Source: Apostichopus japonicus
Taxonomy: Eukaryota > Echinodermata > Holothuroidea > Aspidochirotida > Stichopodidae
Length of the DNA stretch: 64,000 nucleotides
Reading direction: 5' to 3'
Assembly: GCF_037975245.1 (NCBI RefSeq)
Contig: NC_092564.1
Span: forward strand, 21,431,984 to 21,495,983
Position 1 is the first letter of the stretch; every line of letters begins with the position of its first letter. The translations under genes were made by a program, and so were the position numbers. Shown one piece after another: positions 27,191-40,781 of this stretch. A model generated the notes under the pieces. That model saw nothing but the letters and a program-made list of their open reading frames with translations. It made no database searches and had not been told where the DNA came from.

Positions 27191-27626
27191 CGATCAATCG
27201 AATGTGCCACACTGATCAATCGAATGTTCGGTACCGATCAATCGAATGTTCGATAACGATCAATCGAAAGTGACACACCGATCAATCAAATGCTCGGTAT
27301 TGATCAATCGCATGAGCGACACCTATCAATCGAATGTTCGGTACCGATCAATCGAATGTGCGACACCGATCAATCCTATGTGTAGAACCGATCAATCGAA
27401 TGTTCAGTCTCGATCAATCGAATGTGCGGTACCTATTAATCGAATGTTTGGTACCGATCAATCGAATGTGCGGTAACGATCAATCGAATGTGCCCCACCG
27501 ATCAATCGAATTTTCTGTACCGATCAATCGAATGTGCGGTACCGATCAATCGAATGTTCCGTACCGATGCATCGAATGTGCGACACCGATCAATCGAATG
27601 TTCGATACCATCAATCGAATGTGCGA
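27191..27626 (+). repeat. Transition zone between left and right satellite domains
   Basis: Units lose the left-type variants (33 bp units, GATTAATAGAATATGCAG) and begin to show right-type ones. A 21 bp unit at 27,606 (ATACCATCAATCG) is the last length change before a long tract of constant register. No other feature is visible. Confidence 0.75.
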
Positions 27627-29211
27627 CACCGATCACTCGAATGTTCGGTACCGATCAATAGAATATGCGGTACCGATCAATCGAATATTTGGTACCGATC
27701 AATCGAATGTTCGGTACCGATCAAACGAATGTGCGGTATCGATCGATCGAATGTGCGGTACCGATCAATCGAATGTGTGACACCTATTAATCGAATGCTC
27801 GGTACCGATCAATCGAATGTGCGGTAACGATCAATCGATTGTGCAATACCGATTAATCGAGTGTTCGGTACAGATCAATCGAATGTGCGGTACCGTTCAA
27901 TCGAATGTTCGATACCGATCAATCGAAAGTGCCACACTGATCAATCGAATGCTCGGTAGTGATCAATCGCATGTTCAATACCAATCAATAGAATGTTCGT
28001 TACCGATCAATCGAATGTTCGGTACCAATCAACCGAATGTTCGGTACCGATAAATTGAATGTACGGAATCGCTCAATCGAATGTGCAATACCGATCAACC
28101 TAATGATTGATACCGATCAATCGAATGTTCGGTACCGATCAATCGAATAATCGGTACCGATCAATCGAATGTTCGGTACCGATCAATCGAATGTGCGGTA
28201 CCGATCAATCGAATGTTCGGTACCGATCAATCGAATGTTCGGTACCGATCAATCGAATGTTTGGTACCGATCAATCGATTGTGCGGTAACGATCAATCGA
28301 ATGTGCCAGACCGATCAATCGAATGTTCGGTACCGATGAATCGAATGTGCGACACCGATCAATCGAATGTTCGATACCGATCAATCGAATGCTCGACACC
28401 GATCAATCGAATGTTCGGTATTGATCAATATAATATGCGATAACGATCAATCGAAAGTGCCACACCGATCAATCGAATGCTCGGTAGTGATAAATCGCAT
28501 GAGCGACACCTATCAATCGAATGTTCGGTACCGATCAATCGAATATGCGGTACCGATCAATCGAATGTTCGGTACCGATCAATCGAATGAACGGAATCGA
28601 TCAATCGAATGTTCCTTACCAATCAATCAAATGCTCGATACCTATTTATCGAATGTGCGGTACCGATCAATCGAATAATCGTTACCGATCAATCGAATGT
28701 TCGGTACCGATCAATCGAATGTTCGGTACCGATCAATCGAATGTTCGGTACTGATCAATCGAATGGGCGGTACCGATCAGTCGAGTGGTCGGTACCGATC
28801 AATCAAACGTGCGACACCGATTTTTCGAATGTTCGGTACTAATCAATCGAATGTTCGATACCGAACAATTTAATGTTCGGTACAGATCAATCGAATGATC
28901 GGTATTGATCAATCAAATGTGTGGTACCGATCAATCGAATGTGCGTCACCGATCAATCGAATGTTCGGTACCGATCAATCGAATTTTCGGTACCGATCAA
29001 TCGAATGTTCGGTACCGAGTAATCGAATGTGCGGTACCGATCAATCGAATGTTCGGTACCGATCAATCGATTGTGCGGTAAAGATCAATCGAATGTGCCA
29101 CACCAATAAATCGAATTTTCGTTACCGATGAATCGAATGTGCGACACTGATCAATCGAATGCTCGGTAGTGATCAATCGCATGTTCAATACCAATCAATA
29201 GAATGTTCGGT

Positions 29212-30399
29212 TCCAATCAATAGAATGTTCGTTACCGATCAATCGAATGTTCGATACCGATCAATCGAAAGTGCCACACCGATCAATCGAATGATCGGTA
29301 GTGATCAATCGCATGTTCGTTACCGATCAATCGAATGTTCGGTACCAATCAATCGAATGTTCGGTACCGATCAATCGAATGTTCGGTACTGATCAATCGA
29401 ATGGGCGGAACAGATCAATCGAGTGGTCGGTACCGACCAATCAAACGTGCGACACAGATTTTTCGAATGTTTGGTACTGATCAATCGAATGTTCGATACC
29501 GAACAATTTAATGTTCGGTACAGATCAATCGAATGTTCGGTATTGATCAATCAAATGTGCGGTACCGATCTATCGAAATTGCGACACCTATAAATCGAAT
29601 GTACGACACCGATTAAACGAATGTGCGGTACCGATCAATCAAATAATCGGTACCGATCAATCGAATGTTCGGTACCGATCAATCGAATGTGCGGTACCGA
29701 TCAATCGAATGTTTGGTACCGATCAATCGATTGTGCGGTAACAATCAATCGAATGATCGATACCGATCAATCGAATGTGCGGTACCGATCAATCAAATAA
29801 TCGGTACCGATCAATCGAATGTTCGGTACCGATCAATCGAATGTTCGGTACCGATCATTCGAATGTTCTGTACCGATCGATCGAATGTTCGGTACCGATC
29901 AATCGAATGTTCGATACCGATCAATGGAAAGTTCGGTACCAATCAATCGAATGTTCGACACCGTTAAATCGAATGTTCGGTTCCGATAATTCGAATGTTC
30001 TGTACCGATCGATCGAATGTTCGGTACCGATCAATCGAATGTTCTGTACCGATCAATCGAATGCTCGGTACCGATTAATCGAATAATCGTTACCGATCAA
30101 TCGAATGTTCGGTACGGATCAATCGAATGTGCGGTACCGATCAATCGAATGTTCGATACCGGTCAATCGAAAGTGCCACACCGATCAATCGAATGCTCGG
30201 TAGTGATCAATCGCATGTTCAATACCGATCAATAGAATGTTCGTTACCGATCAATCGAATGTTCGGTACCATTCAATCGAATGTTCGGTACCGATCAATC
30301 GAATGTTCGGTACTGATCAATCGAATGGGCGGAACAGATCAATCGAGTGGTCGGTACCGACCAATCAAACGTGCGACACCGATTTTTCGAATGTTCGGT
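29212..30399 (+). repeat. 1,188-bp HOR, copy 1
   Basis: The segment repeats at +1,188 bp (54 units), for example the ATGGGCGGAACAGATC unit at 29,401 and 30,589. Later in the block the offset becomes 1,166 bp because copy 1 has one additional unit (CAAATAATCGGTA type near 29,641). Confidence 0.83.
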
Positions 30400-31540
30400 A
30401 CCAATCAATAGAATGTTCGTTACCGATCAATCGAATGTTCGATACCGATCAATCGAAAGTGCCACACCGATCAATCGAATGATCGGTAGTGATCAATCGC
30501 ATGTTCGTTACCGATCAATCGAATGTTCGGTACCAATCAATCGAATGTTCGGGACCGATCAATCGAATGTTCGGTACTGATCAATCGAATGGGCGGAACA
30601 GATCAATCGAGTGGTCGGTACCGACCAATCAAACGTGCGACACCGATTTTTCGAATGTTTGGTACTGATCAATCGAATGTTCGATACCGAACAATTTAAT
30701 GTTCGGTACAGATCAATCGAATGTTCGGTATTGATCAATCAAATGTGCGGTACCGATCTATCGAAATTGCGACACCTATAAATCGAATGTACGACACCGA
30801 TTAAACGAATGTGCGGTACCGATCAATCGAATGTTCGGTACCGATCAATCGAATGTGCGGTACCGATCAATCGAATGTTTGGTACCGATCAATCGATTGT
30901 GCGGTAACAATCAATCGAATGATCGATACCGATGAATCGAATGTGCGGTACCGATCAATCAAGTAATCGGTACCGATCAATCGAATGTTCGGTACCGATC
31001 AATCGAATGTTCGGTACCGATCATTCGAATGTTCTGTACCGATCGATCGAATGTTCGGTACCGATCAATCGAATGTTCGATACCGATCAATGGAAAGTTC
31101 GGTACCAATCAATCGAATGTTCGACACCGTTAAATCGAATGTTCGGTTCCGATAATTCGAATGTTCTGTACCGATCGATCGAATGTTCGGTACCGATCAA
31201 TCGAATGTTCTGTACCGATCAATCGAATGCTCGGTACCGATTAATCGAATGTTCGATACCGAACAATTTAATGTTCGGTACAGATCAATCGAATGTTCGG
31301 TATTGATCAATCAAATGTGCGGTACCGATCTATCGAAGTTGCGACACCTATAAATCGAATGTACGACACCGATTAAACGAATGTGCGGTACCGATCAATC
31401 AAATGTTCGGTACCGATCAATCGAATGTGCGGTACCGATCAATCGAATGTTTGGTACCGATCAATCGATTGTGCGGTAACAATCAATCGAATGTGCCAAA
31501 CCGATCAATCGAAAGTTCGGTACCGATGAATCGAATGTGC
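30400..31540 (+). repeat. 1,188-bp HOR, copy 2
   Basis: Second copy of 29,212-30,399, including the cassette with GATTTTTCGAATG and the ACAATTTAATG unit, then the GATCAATGGAAAGTTCGG unit at 31,081 (29,915 in copy 1, offset 1,166 bp). The end is set where the following 1,342 bp HOR begins to match. Confidence 0.8.
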
Positions 31541-31594
31541 GACACCGATCAATCGATTGTTCGATACCGATCAATCGAATGCTCGACACCGATC

Positions 31595-32936
31595 AATCGA
31601 ATGTTCGGTACCGATCAATAGAATATGCGTTACCGATCAATCGAATGTTCGGTACCAATCAATCGAACGTTCGGTACCGATCAATCGAATGTGCGGTACC
31701 GATCAATCGAATGTGCAGTACCGATCAATCGAATGTTCGGTATTGATCAATAGAATGTGCGATGCCGATCAAACGAATGTGCGGTACCGATCAATCGAAT
31801 GTTCGGTACTGATCAATTGAATTCGCGGTACCGATCAGTCGAGTGGTCGGTACCGATCAATCAAACGTGCGACACCGATTTTTCGAATGTTCGGTACTAA
31901 TCAATCGAATGTTCGATACCGAACAATTTAATGTTCGGTACAGATCAATCGAATGTTCGGTATTGATCAATCAAATGTGCGGTACCGATCAATCGAATGA
32001 GCGTCACCGATCAATCGAATGTTCGGTACCGATCAATCGAATTTTCGGTACCGATCAATCCAATGTTCGGTACCGATTAATCGAATGTGCGGTACCGATC
32101 AATCGAATGTTCGGTACCGATCAATCGATTGTGCGGTAAAGATCAATCGAATGTGCCACACCAATAAATCGAATTTTCGTTACCGATGAATCGAATGTGC
32201 GACACTGATCAATCGAATGCTCGGTAGTGATCAATCGCATGTTCAATACCAATCAATATAATGTTCGGTACCAATCAATAGAATGTTCGTTACCGATCAA
32301 TCGAATGTTCGGTACCAATCAATCGAATGTTCGGTACCGATCAATCGAATGTACGGAATCGCTCAATCGAATGTTCAATACCGATCAATAGAATGTTTGG
32401 TACCGATGAATCGAATGTGCGACACTGATCAATCGAATTCTCGGTAGTGATCAATCGTATGTTCAATACCAATCAATATAATGTTCGGTACCAATCAATA
32501 GAATGTTCGTTACCGATCAATCGAATGTTCGGTACCAATCAATCGAATGTTCGGTACCGATCAATCGAATGTACGGAATCGCTCAATCGAATGTTCAATA
32601 CCGATCAATCGAATGTTCGTTACCGATCAATCGAATGTTCGGTACCGATCAATTGAATGTACGGAATCGCTTAATCGAATGTGCAATACCGATCAACCTA
32701 ATGATCGATACCGATGAATCGAATGTGCGGTACCGATCAATCAAATAATCGGTACCGATCAATCGAATGTTCGGTACCGATCAATCGAATGTTCGGTACC
32801 AATCAATCGAATGTTTGGTACCGATCAATCGAATGTGCGGTACCGATCAATCGAATGTTCGGTACCGATCAATAGAATATGCGGTAACGATCAATCAAAT
32901 GTTCGGTACAGAACAATCGAATGTTCGATACCGATC
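31595..32936 (+). repeat. 1,342-bp HOR, copy 1
   Basis: Tandem duplication of 1,342 bp (61 units). Frames at 31,843, 32,447 and 32,503 recur at 33,185, 33,789 and 33,845 with identical translations. One visible difference is GATCAATCGTATG here versus GATCAATCGCATG in copy 2. Confidence 0.92.
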
Positions 32937-34278
32937 AATCGAATGTTCGGTACCGATCAATAGAATATGCGTTACCGATCAATCGAATGTTCGGTACCAA
33001 TCAATCGAACGTTCGGTACCGATCAATCGAATGTGCGGTACCGATCAATCGAATGTGCAGTACCGATCAATCGAATGTTCGGTATTGATCAATAGAATGT
33101 GCGATGCCGATCAAACGAATGTGCGGTACCGATCAATCGAATGTTCGGTACTGATCAATTGAATTCGCGGTACCGATCAGTCGAGTGGTCGGTACCGATC
33201 AATCAAACGTGCGACACCGATTTTTCGAATGTTCGGTACTAATCAATCGAATGTTCGATACCGAACAATTTAATGTTCGGTACAGATCAATCGAATGTTC
33301 GGTATTGATCAATCAAATGTGCGGTACCGATCAATCGAATGAGCGTCACCGATCAATCGAATGTTCGGTACCGATCAATCGAATTTTCGGTACCGATCAA
33401 TCCAATGTTCGGTACCGATTAATCGAATGTGCGGTACCGATCAATCGAATGTTCGGTACCGATCAATCGATTGTGCGGTAAAGATCAATCGAATGTGCCA
33501 CACCAATAAATCGAATTTTCGTTACCGATGAATCGAATGTGCGACACTGATCAATCGAATGCTCGGTAGTGATCAATCGCATGTTCAATACCAATCAATA
33601 TAATGTTCGGTACCAATCAATAGAATGTTCGTTACCGATCAATCGAATGTTCGGTACCAATCAATCGAATGTTCGGTACCGATCAATCGAATGTACGGAA
33701 TCGCTCAATCGAATGTTCAATACCGATCAATAGAATGTTTGGTACCGATGAATCGAATGTGCGACACTGATCAATCGAATTCTCGGTAGTGATCAATCGC
33801 ATGTTCAATACCAATCAATATAATGTTCGGTACCAATCAATAGAATGTTCGTTACCGATCAATCGAATGTTCGGTACCAATCAATCGAATGTTCGGTACC
33901 GATCAATCGAATGTACGGAATCGCTCAATCGAATGTTCAATACCGATCAATCGAATGTTCGTTACCGATCAATCGAATGTTCGGTACCGATCAATTGAAT
34001 GTACGGAATCGCTTAATCGAATGTGCAATACCGATCAACCTAATGATCGATACCGATGAATCGAATGTGCGGTACCGATCAATCAAATAATCGGTACCGA
34101 TCAATCGAATGTTCGGTACCGATCAATCGAATGTTCGGTACCAATCAATCGAATGTTTGGTACCGATCAATCGAATGTGCGGTACCGATCAATCGAATGT
34201 TCGGTACCGATCAATAGAATATGCGGTAACGATCAATCAAATGTTCGGTACAGAACAATCGAATGTTCGATACCGATC
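32937..34278 (+). repeat. 1,342-bp HOR, copy 2
   Basis: Nearly identical second copy of 31,595-32,936. The near identity over 1.3 kb makes it one of the most recent duplication events in the right half. Confidence 0.92.
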
Positions 34279-35524
34279 AATCGAATGTGTCACACCGATC
34301 AATCGAATGCTCGGTAGTGATCAATCGCATGTTCAATACCGATCAATCGAATGTTCGGTACCGATCAATCGAATGTTCTGTACCGATCAATCAAATGCTC
34401 GGTACCGATTAATCGAATAATCGTTACCGATCAATCGAATGTTCGGTACCGATCAATCGAATGTGCGGTACCGATTAATCGAATGTTCGATACCGGTCAA
34501 TCGAAAGTGCCACACCGATCAATCGAATGCTCGGTAGTGATCAATCGCATGTTCAATACCGATCAATAGAATGTTCGTTACCGATCAATCGAATGTTCTG
34601 TACCGATCAATCAAATGCTCGGTACCGATTAATCGAATAATCGTTACCGATCAATCGAATGGGCGGAACCGATCAATCGAGTGGTCGGTACCGACCAATC
34701 AAACGTGCGACACCGATTTTTCGAATGTTCGGTACTGATCAATCGAATGTTCGATACCGAACAATTTAATGTTCGGTACAGATCAATCGAATTTTCGGTA
34801 TTGATCAATCAAATGCTCGGTACCGATCAATCGAATGTGCGTCACCGATCAATCGATTGTTCGGTACCGATCAATCGAATTTTCGGTACCGATCAATCGA
34901 ATGTTCGGTACCGATTAATCGAATGTGCGGTACCGATTAATCGAATAATCGTTACCGATCAATCGAATGTTCGGTACCGATCAATCGAATGTGCGGTACC
35001 GATCAATCGAATGTTCGATACCGGTCAATCGAAAGTGCCACACCGATCAATCGAATGCTCGGTAGTGATCAATCGCATGTTCAATACCGATCAATAGAAT
35101 GTTCGTTACCGATTAATCGAATGTGCGGTACCAATCAATCGAATGTTCGGTACCGATCAATCGAATGTTCGGTACTGATCAATCGAATGGGCGGAACCGA
35201 TCAATCGAGTGGTCGGTACCGACCAATCAAACGTGCGACACCGATTATTCGAATGTTCGGTACTGATCAATCGAATGTTCGATACCGAACAATTTAATGT
35301 TCGGTACAGATCAATCGAATGTTCGGTATTGATCAATCAAATGTGCGGTACCGATCAATCGAAAGTGCGACACCTATAAATCGAATGTACGACACCGATT
35401 AAACGAATGTGCGGTACCGATCAATCGAATGTTCGGTACCGATCAATCGAATGTTCGGTACCGATCAATTGAATGTACGGAATCGCTTAATCCAATGTGC
35501 AATACCGATCAACCTAATGATCGA
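34051..35524 (+). repeat. Right-domain HOR block (1,474 bp between anchors)
   Basis: The anchor is the pair of units ATACCGATGAATCGAATG and CAATCAAATAATCGG, found at 32,709, 34,051, 35,525, 36,427, 37,153, 38,451 and 39,727. The intervals are 61, 67, 41, 33, 59 and 58 units. This block holds two copies of the CCGGTCAATCGAAAGTGCC cassette (about 34,494 and 35,022) and two of the GATTTTTCG/GATTATTCG cassette. Confidence 0.82.
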
Positions 35525-36426
35525 TACCGATGAATCGAATGTGCGGTACCGATCAATCAAATAATCGGTACCGATCAATCGAATGTTCGGTACCGATCAA
35601 TCGAATGTGCGGTACCGATCAATCGAATGTTCGGTACCGATCAATCGAATGTTCGGTACCGATCATTCGAATGTTCTGTACCGATCGATCGAATGTTCGG
35701 TACCGATCAATCGAATGTTCGATACCGATCAATGGAAAGTTCGGTACCAATCAATCGAATGTTCGACACCGTTAAATCGAATGTTCGGTACCGATCATTC
35801 GAAAGTTCTGTACCGATCGATCGAATGTTCGGTACCGATCAATCGAATGTTCTGTACCGATCAATCGAATGCTCGGTACCGATTAATCGAATAATCGTTA
35901 CCGATCAATCGAATGTTCGATACCGGTCAAACGAAAGTGCCACACCGATCAATCGAATGCTCGGTAGTGATCAATCGCATGTTCAATACCGATCAATAGA
36001 ATGTTCGTTACCGATCAATCGAATGTTCGGTACCAATCAATCGAATGTTCGGTACCGATCAATCGAATGTTCGGTACTGATCAATCGAATGGGCGGAACC
36101 GATCAATCGAGTGGTCGGTACCGACCAATCAAACGTGCGACACCGATTATTCGAATGTTCGGTACTGATCAATCGAATGTTCGATACCGAACAATTTAAT
36201 GTTCGGTACAGATCAATCGAATGTTCGGTATTGATCAATCAAATGTGCGGTACCGATCAATCGAAAGTGCGACACCTATAAATCGAATGTACGACACCGA
36301 TTAAACGAATGTGCGGTACCGATCAATCGAATGTTCGGTACCGATCAATCGAATGTTCGGTACCGATCAATTGAATGTACGGAATCGCTTAATCGAATGT
36401 GCAATACCGATCAACCTAATGATCGA
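35525..36426 (+). repeat. 902-bp HOR, copy 1
   Basis: A 41-unit block, repeated at +902 bp. Frames at 35,530, 35,583 and 35,627 recur at 36,432, 36,485 and 36,529. It carries the CACCGTTAAATCG unit and GATCGATCGAATG units, which create CGATCG sites absent from the consensus. Confidence 0.88.
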
Positions 36427-37152
36427 TACCGATGAATCGAATGTGCGGTACCGATCAATCAAATAATCGGTACCGATCAATCGAATGTTCGGTACCGATC
36501 AATCGAATGTACGGTACCGATCAATCGAATGTTCGGTACCGATCAATCGAATGTTCGTTACCGATCATTCGAATGTTCTGTACCGATCGATCGAATGTTC
36601 GGTACCGATCAATCGAATGTTCGATACCGATCAATGGAAAGTTCGGTACCAATCAATCGAATATTCGACACCGTTAAATCGAATGTTCGGTACCGATCAT
36701 TCGAATGTTCTGTACCGATCGATCGAATGTTCGGTACCGATCAATCGAATGTTCTGTACCGATCAATCGAATGCTCGGTACCGATTAATCGAATAATCGT
36801 TACCGATCAATCGAATGTTCGATACCGGTCAAACGAAAGTGCCACACCGATCAATCGAATGCTCGGTAGTGATCAATCGCATGTTCAATACCGATCAATA
36901 GAATGTTCGTTACCGATCAATCGAATGTTCGGTACCAATCAATCGAATGTTCGGTACCGATCAATCGAATGTTCGGTACTGATCAATCGAATGGGCGGTA
37001 CCGATCAGTCGAGTGGTCGGTATTGATCAATCAAATGTGTGGTACCGATCAATCGAAAGTGCGACACCTATAAATCGAATGTACGGTACCGATTAATTGA
37101 ATGTACGGAATCGCTTAATCGAATGTGCAATACCGATCAACCTAATGATCGA
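36427..37152 (+). repeat. 902-bp HOR, copy 2 (726 bp, shortened)
   Basis: Same block as 35,525-36,426 but eight units (176 bp) shorter. Near 37,017 the sequence passes from GAGTGGTCGGTA directly to TTGATCAATCAAATG, skipping the GATTTTTCG and ACAATTTAATG units that separate them elsewhere. The deletion keeps the 22 bp register. Confidence 0.88.
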
Positions 37153-38450
37153 TACCGATGAATCGAATGTGCGGTACCGATCAATCAAATAATCGGTACC
37201 GATCAATCGAATGTTCGGTACCGATCAATCGAATGTGCGGTACCGATCAATCGAATGTTCGGTACCGATCAATCGAATGTTCGGTACCGATCATTCGAAT
37301 GTTCTGTACCGATCGATCGAATGTTCGGTACCGATCAATCGAATGTTCGATACCGATCAATGGAAAGTTCGGTACCAATCAATCGAATGTTCGACACCGT
37401 TAAATCGAATGTTCGGTACCGATCATTCGAATGTTCTGTACCGATCGATCGAATGTTCGGTACCGATCAATCGAATGTTCTGTACCGATCAATCGAATGC
37501 TCGGTACCGATTAATCGAATAATCGTTACCGATCAATCGAATGTTCGATACCGGTCAAATGAAAGTGCCACACCGATCAATCGAATGCTCGGTAGTGATC
37601 AATCGAATGTTCAATACCGATCAATAGAATGTTCGTTACCGATCAATCGAATGTTCGGTACCAATCAATCGAATGTTCGGTACCGATCAATCGAATGTTC
37701 GGTACTGATCAATCGAATGGGCGGTACCGATCAATCGAGTGGTCGGTATTGATCAATCAAATGTGTGGTACCGATCAATCGAATGTGCGTCACCGATCAA
37801 TCGAATGTTCGGTACCGATCAATCGAATTTTCGGTACCGATCAATCGAATGTTCGGTACCGATTAATCGAATGTGCGGTACCGATCAATCGAATGTTCGG
37901 TACCGATCAATCGATTGTGCGGTAAAGATCAATCGAATGTGCCACACCAATAAATCGAATTTTCGTTACCGATGAATCGAATGTGCGACACTGATCTATC
38001 GAATGCTCAGTAGTGATCAATTGCATGTTCAATACCAATCAATAGAATGTTCGGTACCAATCAAAAAAATGTTCGTTACCGATCAATCGAATGTTCGGTA
38101 CCAATCAATCGAATGTTCGGTACCGATCAATTAAATGTACGGAATCGCTCAATCGAATGTGCAATACCGATCAACCTAATAATCGATACCAATCAATCGA
38201 ATGTGCAATACCAATCAATCGAGTGTTCGGTAGGGATCAATCGAATGTGCGGTACCGATCAATCGAATGTTCGATACCGATCAATCGAAAGTGCCACACC
38301 GATCAATCGAATGATCGGTAGTGATCAATCGCATGTTCAATACCGATCAATAGAATGTTCTTTACCGATCAATCGAATGTTCGGTACCGATCAATTGAAT
38401 GTACGGAATCGCTTAATCGAATGTGCAATACAGATCAACCTAATGATCGA
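37153..38450 (+). repeat. Right-domain HOR block (1,298 bp)
   Basis: It starts like the 902 bp HOR (frames at 37,158, 37,211 and 37,255) and again joins GAGTGGTCGGTA directly to TTGATCAATCAAATG at about 37,740. It then continues with units related to the 1,342 bp HOR (GATCAATCGATTGTGCGG, CCAATAAATCG). It is thus a mosaic of two neighbouring HOR types. Confidence 0.82.
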
Positions 38451-39726
38451 TACCGATGAATCGAATGTGCGGTACCGATCAATCAAATAATCGGTACCGA
38501 TCAATCAAATGTTCGGTACCGATCAATCGAATGTGCGGTACCGATCAATCGAATGTTCGGTACCGATCAATCGAATGTTCGGTACCGATCTTTCGAATGT
38601 TCTGTACCGATCGATCGAATGTTCGGTACCGATCAATCGAATGTTCGATACCGATTAATGGAAAGTTCGGTACCAATCAATCGAATATTCGACACCGTTA
38701 AATCGAATGTTCGGTACCGATAATTCGAATGTTCTGTACCGATCGATCGAATGTTCGGTACCGATCAATCGAATGTTCTGTACCGATCAATCGAATGCTC
38801 GGTACCGATTAATCGAATAATCGTTACCGATCAATCGAATGTTCGGTACGGATCAATCGAATGCTCGGTACCGATCAATCGAATGTTCGATACCGGTCAA
38901 TCGAAAGTGCCACACCGATCAATCGAATGCTCGGTAGTGATCAATCGCATGTTCAATACCGATCAATAGAATGTTCGTTACCGATCAATCGAATGTTCGG
39001 TACCAATCAATCGAATGTTCGGTACCGATCAATCGAATGTTCGGTACTGATCAATCGAATGGGCGGAACCGATCAATCGAGTGGTCGGTACCGACCAATC
39101 AAACGTGCGACACCGATTTTTCGAATGTTCGGTACTGATCAATCGAATGTTCGATACAGAACAATTTAATGTTCGGTACAGATCAATCGAATGTTCGGTA
39201 TTGATCAATCAAATGTGCGGTACCGATCAATCGAATGTGCGTCACCGATCAATCGAATGTTCGGTACCGATCAATCGAATTTTCGGTACCGATCAATCCA
39301 ATGTTCGGTACCGATTAATCGAATGTGCGGTACCGATCAATCGAATGTTCGGTACCGATCAATCCATTGTGCGGTAAAGATCAATCGAATGTGCCACACC
39401 AATAAATCGAATTTTCGTTACCGATGAATCGAATGTGCGACACTGATCAATCGAATGCTCGGTAGTGATCAATCGCATGTTCAATACCAATCAATAGAAT
39501 GTTCGGTACCAATCAATAGAATGTTCGTTACCGATCAATCGAATGTTCGGTACCAATCAATCGAATGTTCGGTACCGATCAATCGAATGTACGGAATCGC
39601 TCAATCGAATGTTCAATACCGATCAATAGAATGTTCGTTACCGATCAATCGAATGTTCGGTACCGATCAATTGAATGTACGGAATCGCTTAATCGAATGT
39701 GCAATACCGATCAACCTAATGATCGA
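38451..39726 (+). repeat. Right-domain HOR block (1,276 bp)
   Basis: A 58-unit block with the same starting anchor. It includes the full cassette GGGCGGAACCGATC, GATTTTTCG, ACAATTTAATG (39,060-39,210) followed by 1,342-type units, so it is close to the block at 31.8-32.7 kb. Confidence 0.82.
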
Positions 39727-40605
39727 TACCGATGAATCGAATGTGCGGTACCGATCAATCAAATAATCGGTACCGATCAATCGAATGTTCGGTACCGATC
39801 AATCGAATGTTCGGTACCAATCAATCGAATGTTTGGTACCGATCAATCGAATGTGCGGTGCCGATCAATCGAATGTTCGGTACCGATCAATAGAATATGC
39901 GGTAACGATCAATCCTATGTGCAGAACCGATCAATCGAATGTTCGGTACCGATCAATCGAATCTGCAGTACCGATCAATCGAATGTTCGGTATCGATCAA
40001 TCGAATGTGCGGTAACGATCAATCGAATGTTCGGTACCGATCAATCGAATGAGCGATACCTATTTATCGAATGTGCGATACCAATCAATCGAATGTTCGG
40101 TACCGATCAATCGAATGTTCGGTACCGATCAATCGAATGTGCGGTACCGATCAATGGAATGTTCGGTACCGATGCATCGAATGTGCGACACCGATCAATC
40201 AAATGTTCGACACCCATCAATCGAATGTTCGACACCCATCAATCGAATGTTCGACACCGATCAATCGAAAGTACGGAATCGCTCAAGCGAATGTGTAATA
40301 CCAATCAACCTAATGATCGATACCGATCAATCGAATGTGCGGTACTGATTAATCGAATAATCGCTACCGATCTATCGAATGTGCGGTACCGATCAATCTA
40401 ATGTTCGGAACCGATCAATAGAATGTTCGGTACCGATCAATCGAATGTTCGGTACCGAATAATGGAATGTTCGACACAGATCAATCGAATGTTCGGTACC
40501 GATCAACGAATGTGCGACACAGATCAATCGAATGTTCGGTACCGATCATTCGAATGTTCTGTACCGATCAATCAAATGTTCGGTACCGATCAATCGAATG
40601 TTCGA
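39727..40605 (+). repeat. Right-domain HOR remnant and mixed units
   Basis: Begins with the same anchor, then changes to a series with GATTTATCG-like units and repeated CACCCATCAATCG units (about 40,210-40,250) that resurface at 47.9, 50.98, 53.36 and 55.33 kb. The constant-register tract ends in it with a 21 bp unit at 40,497 (GATCAACGAATG). No gene is visible. Confidence 0.78.
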
Positions 40606-40781
40606 TACCGATAAATGGAAAGTTCGGTACCAATCAATCGAATGTTCGACACCGTTAAATCGAATGTTCGGTACCGATCATTCGAATGTTCTGTACCGAT
40701 AAATGGAAAGTTCGGTACCAATCAATCGAATGTTCGACACCGTTAAATCGAATGTTCGGTACCGATCATTCGAATGTTCTG
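40606..40781 (+). repeat. 88-bp (4-unit) tandem duplication
   Basis: Two adjacent 88 bp blocks (40,606-40,693 and 40,694-40,781) share the unit series GATAAATGGAAAG, CCAATCAATCG, CACCGTTAAATCG, GATCATTCG. It is the smallest clear multi-unit tandem duplication in the window. Confidence 0.85.

Larger units (their letters stand above)
27627..40496 (+). repeat. Constant-register tract: 585 consecutive units with no net length change
   Basis: The anchor positions stay at the same value modulo 22 (17) at every point checked from 27,627 to 40,497, i.e. 12,870 bp = 585 x 22. Copy offsets inside it (1,188, 1,166, 1,342, 902, 726, 1,298) are all whole multiples of 22. Single-base substitutions are frequent, so this is not simply a perfectly conserved stretch. 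Compensating indels cannot be excluded by eye. Confidence 0.82.

Noticed and set aside
28790-28850. T-rich units (GATTTTTCG) as terminators or promoter elements
   Set aside because: They recur as part of a cassette in many HOR copies, with no gene near and no stable GC-rich stem specific to them. They are simply unit variants.
35690-37460. CGATCGATCG and GTTCGAATG sites as a separate element
   Set aside because: They are single-base variants of the unit (CAATCG to CGATCG or CATTCG) that travel with the 902 bp HOR and related blocks, not an independent insertion.
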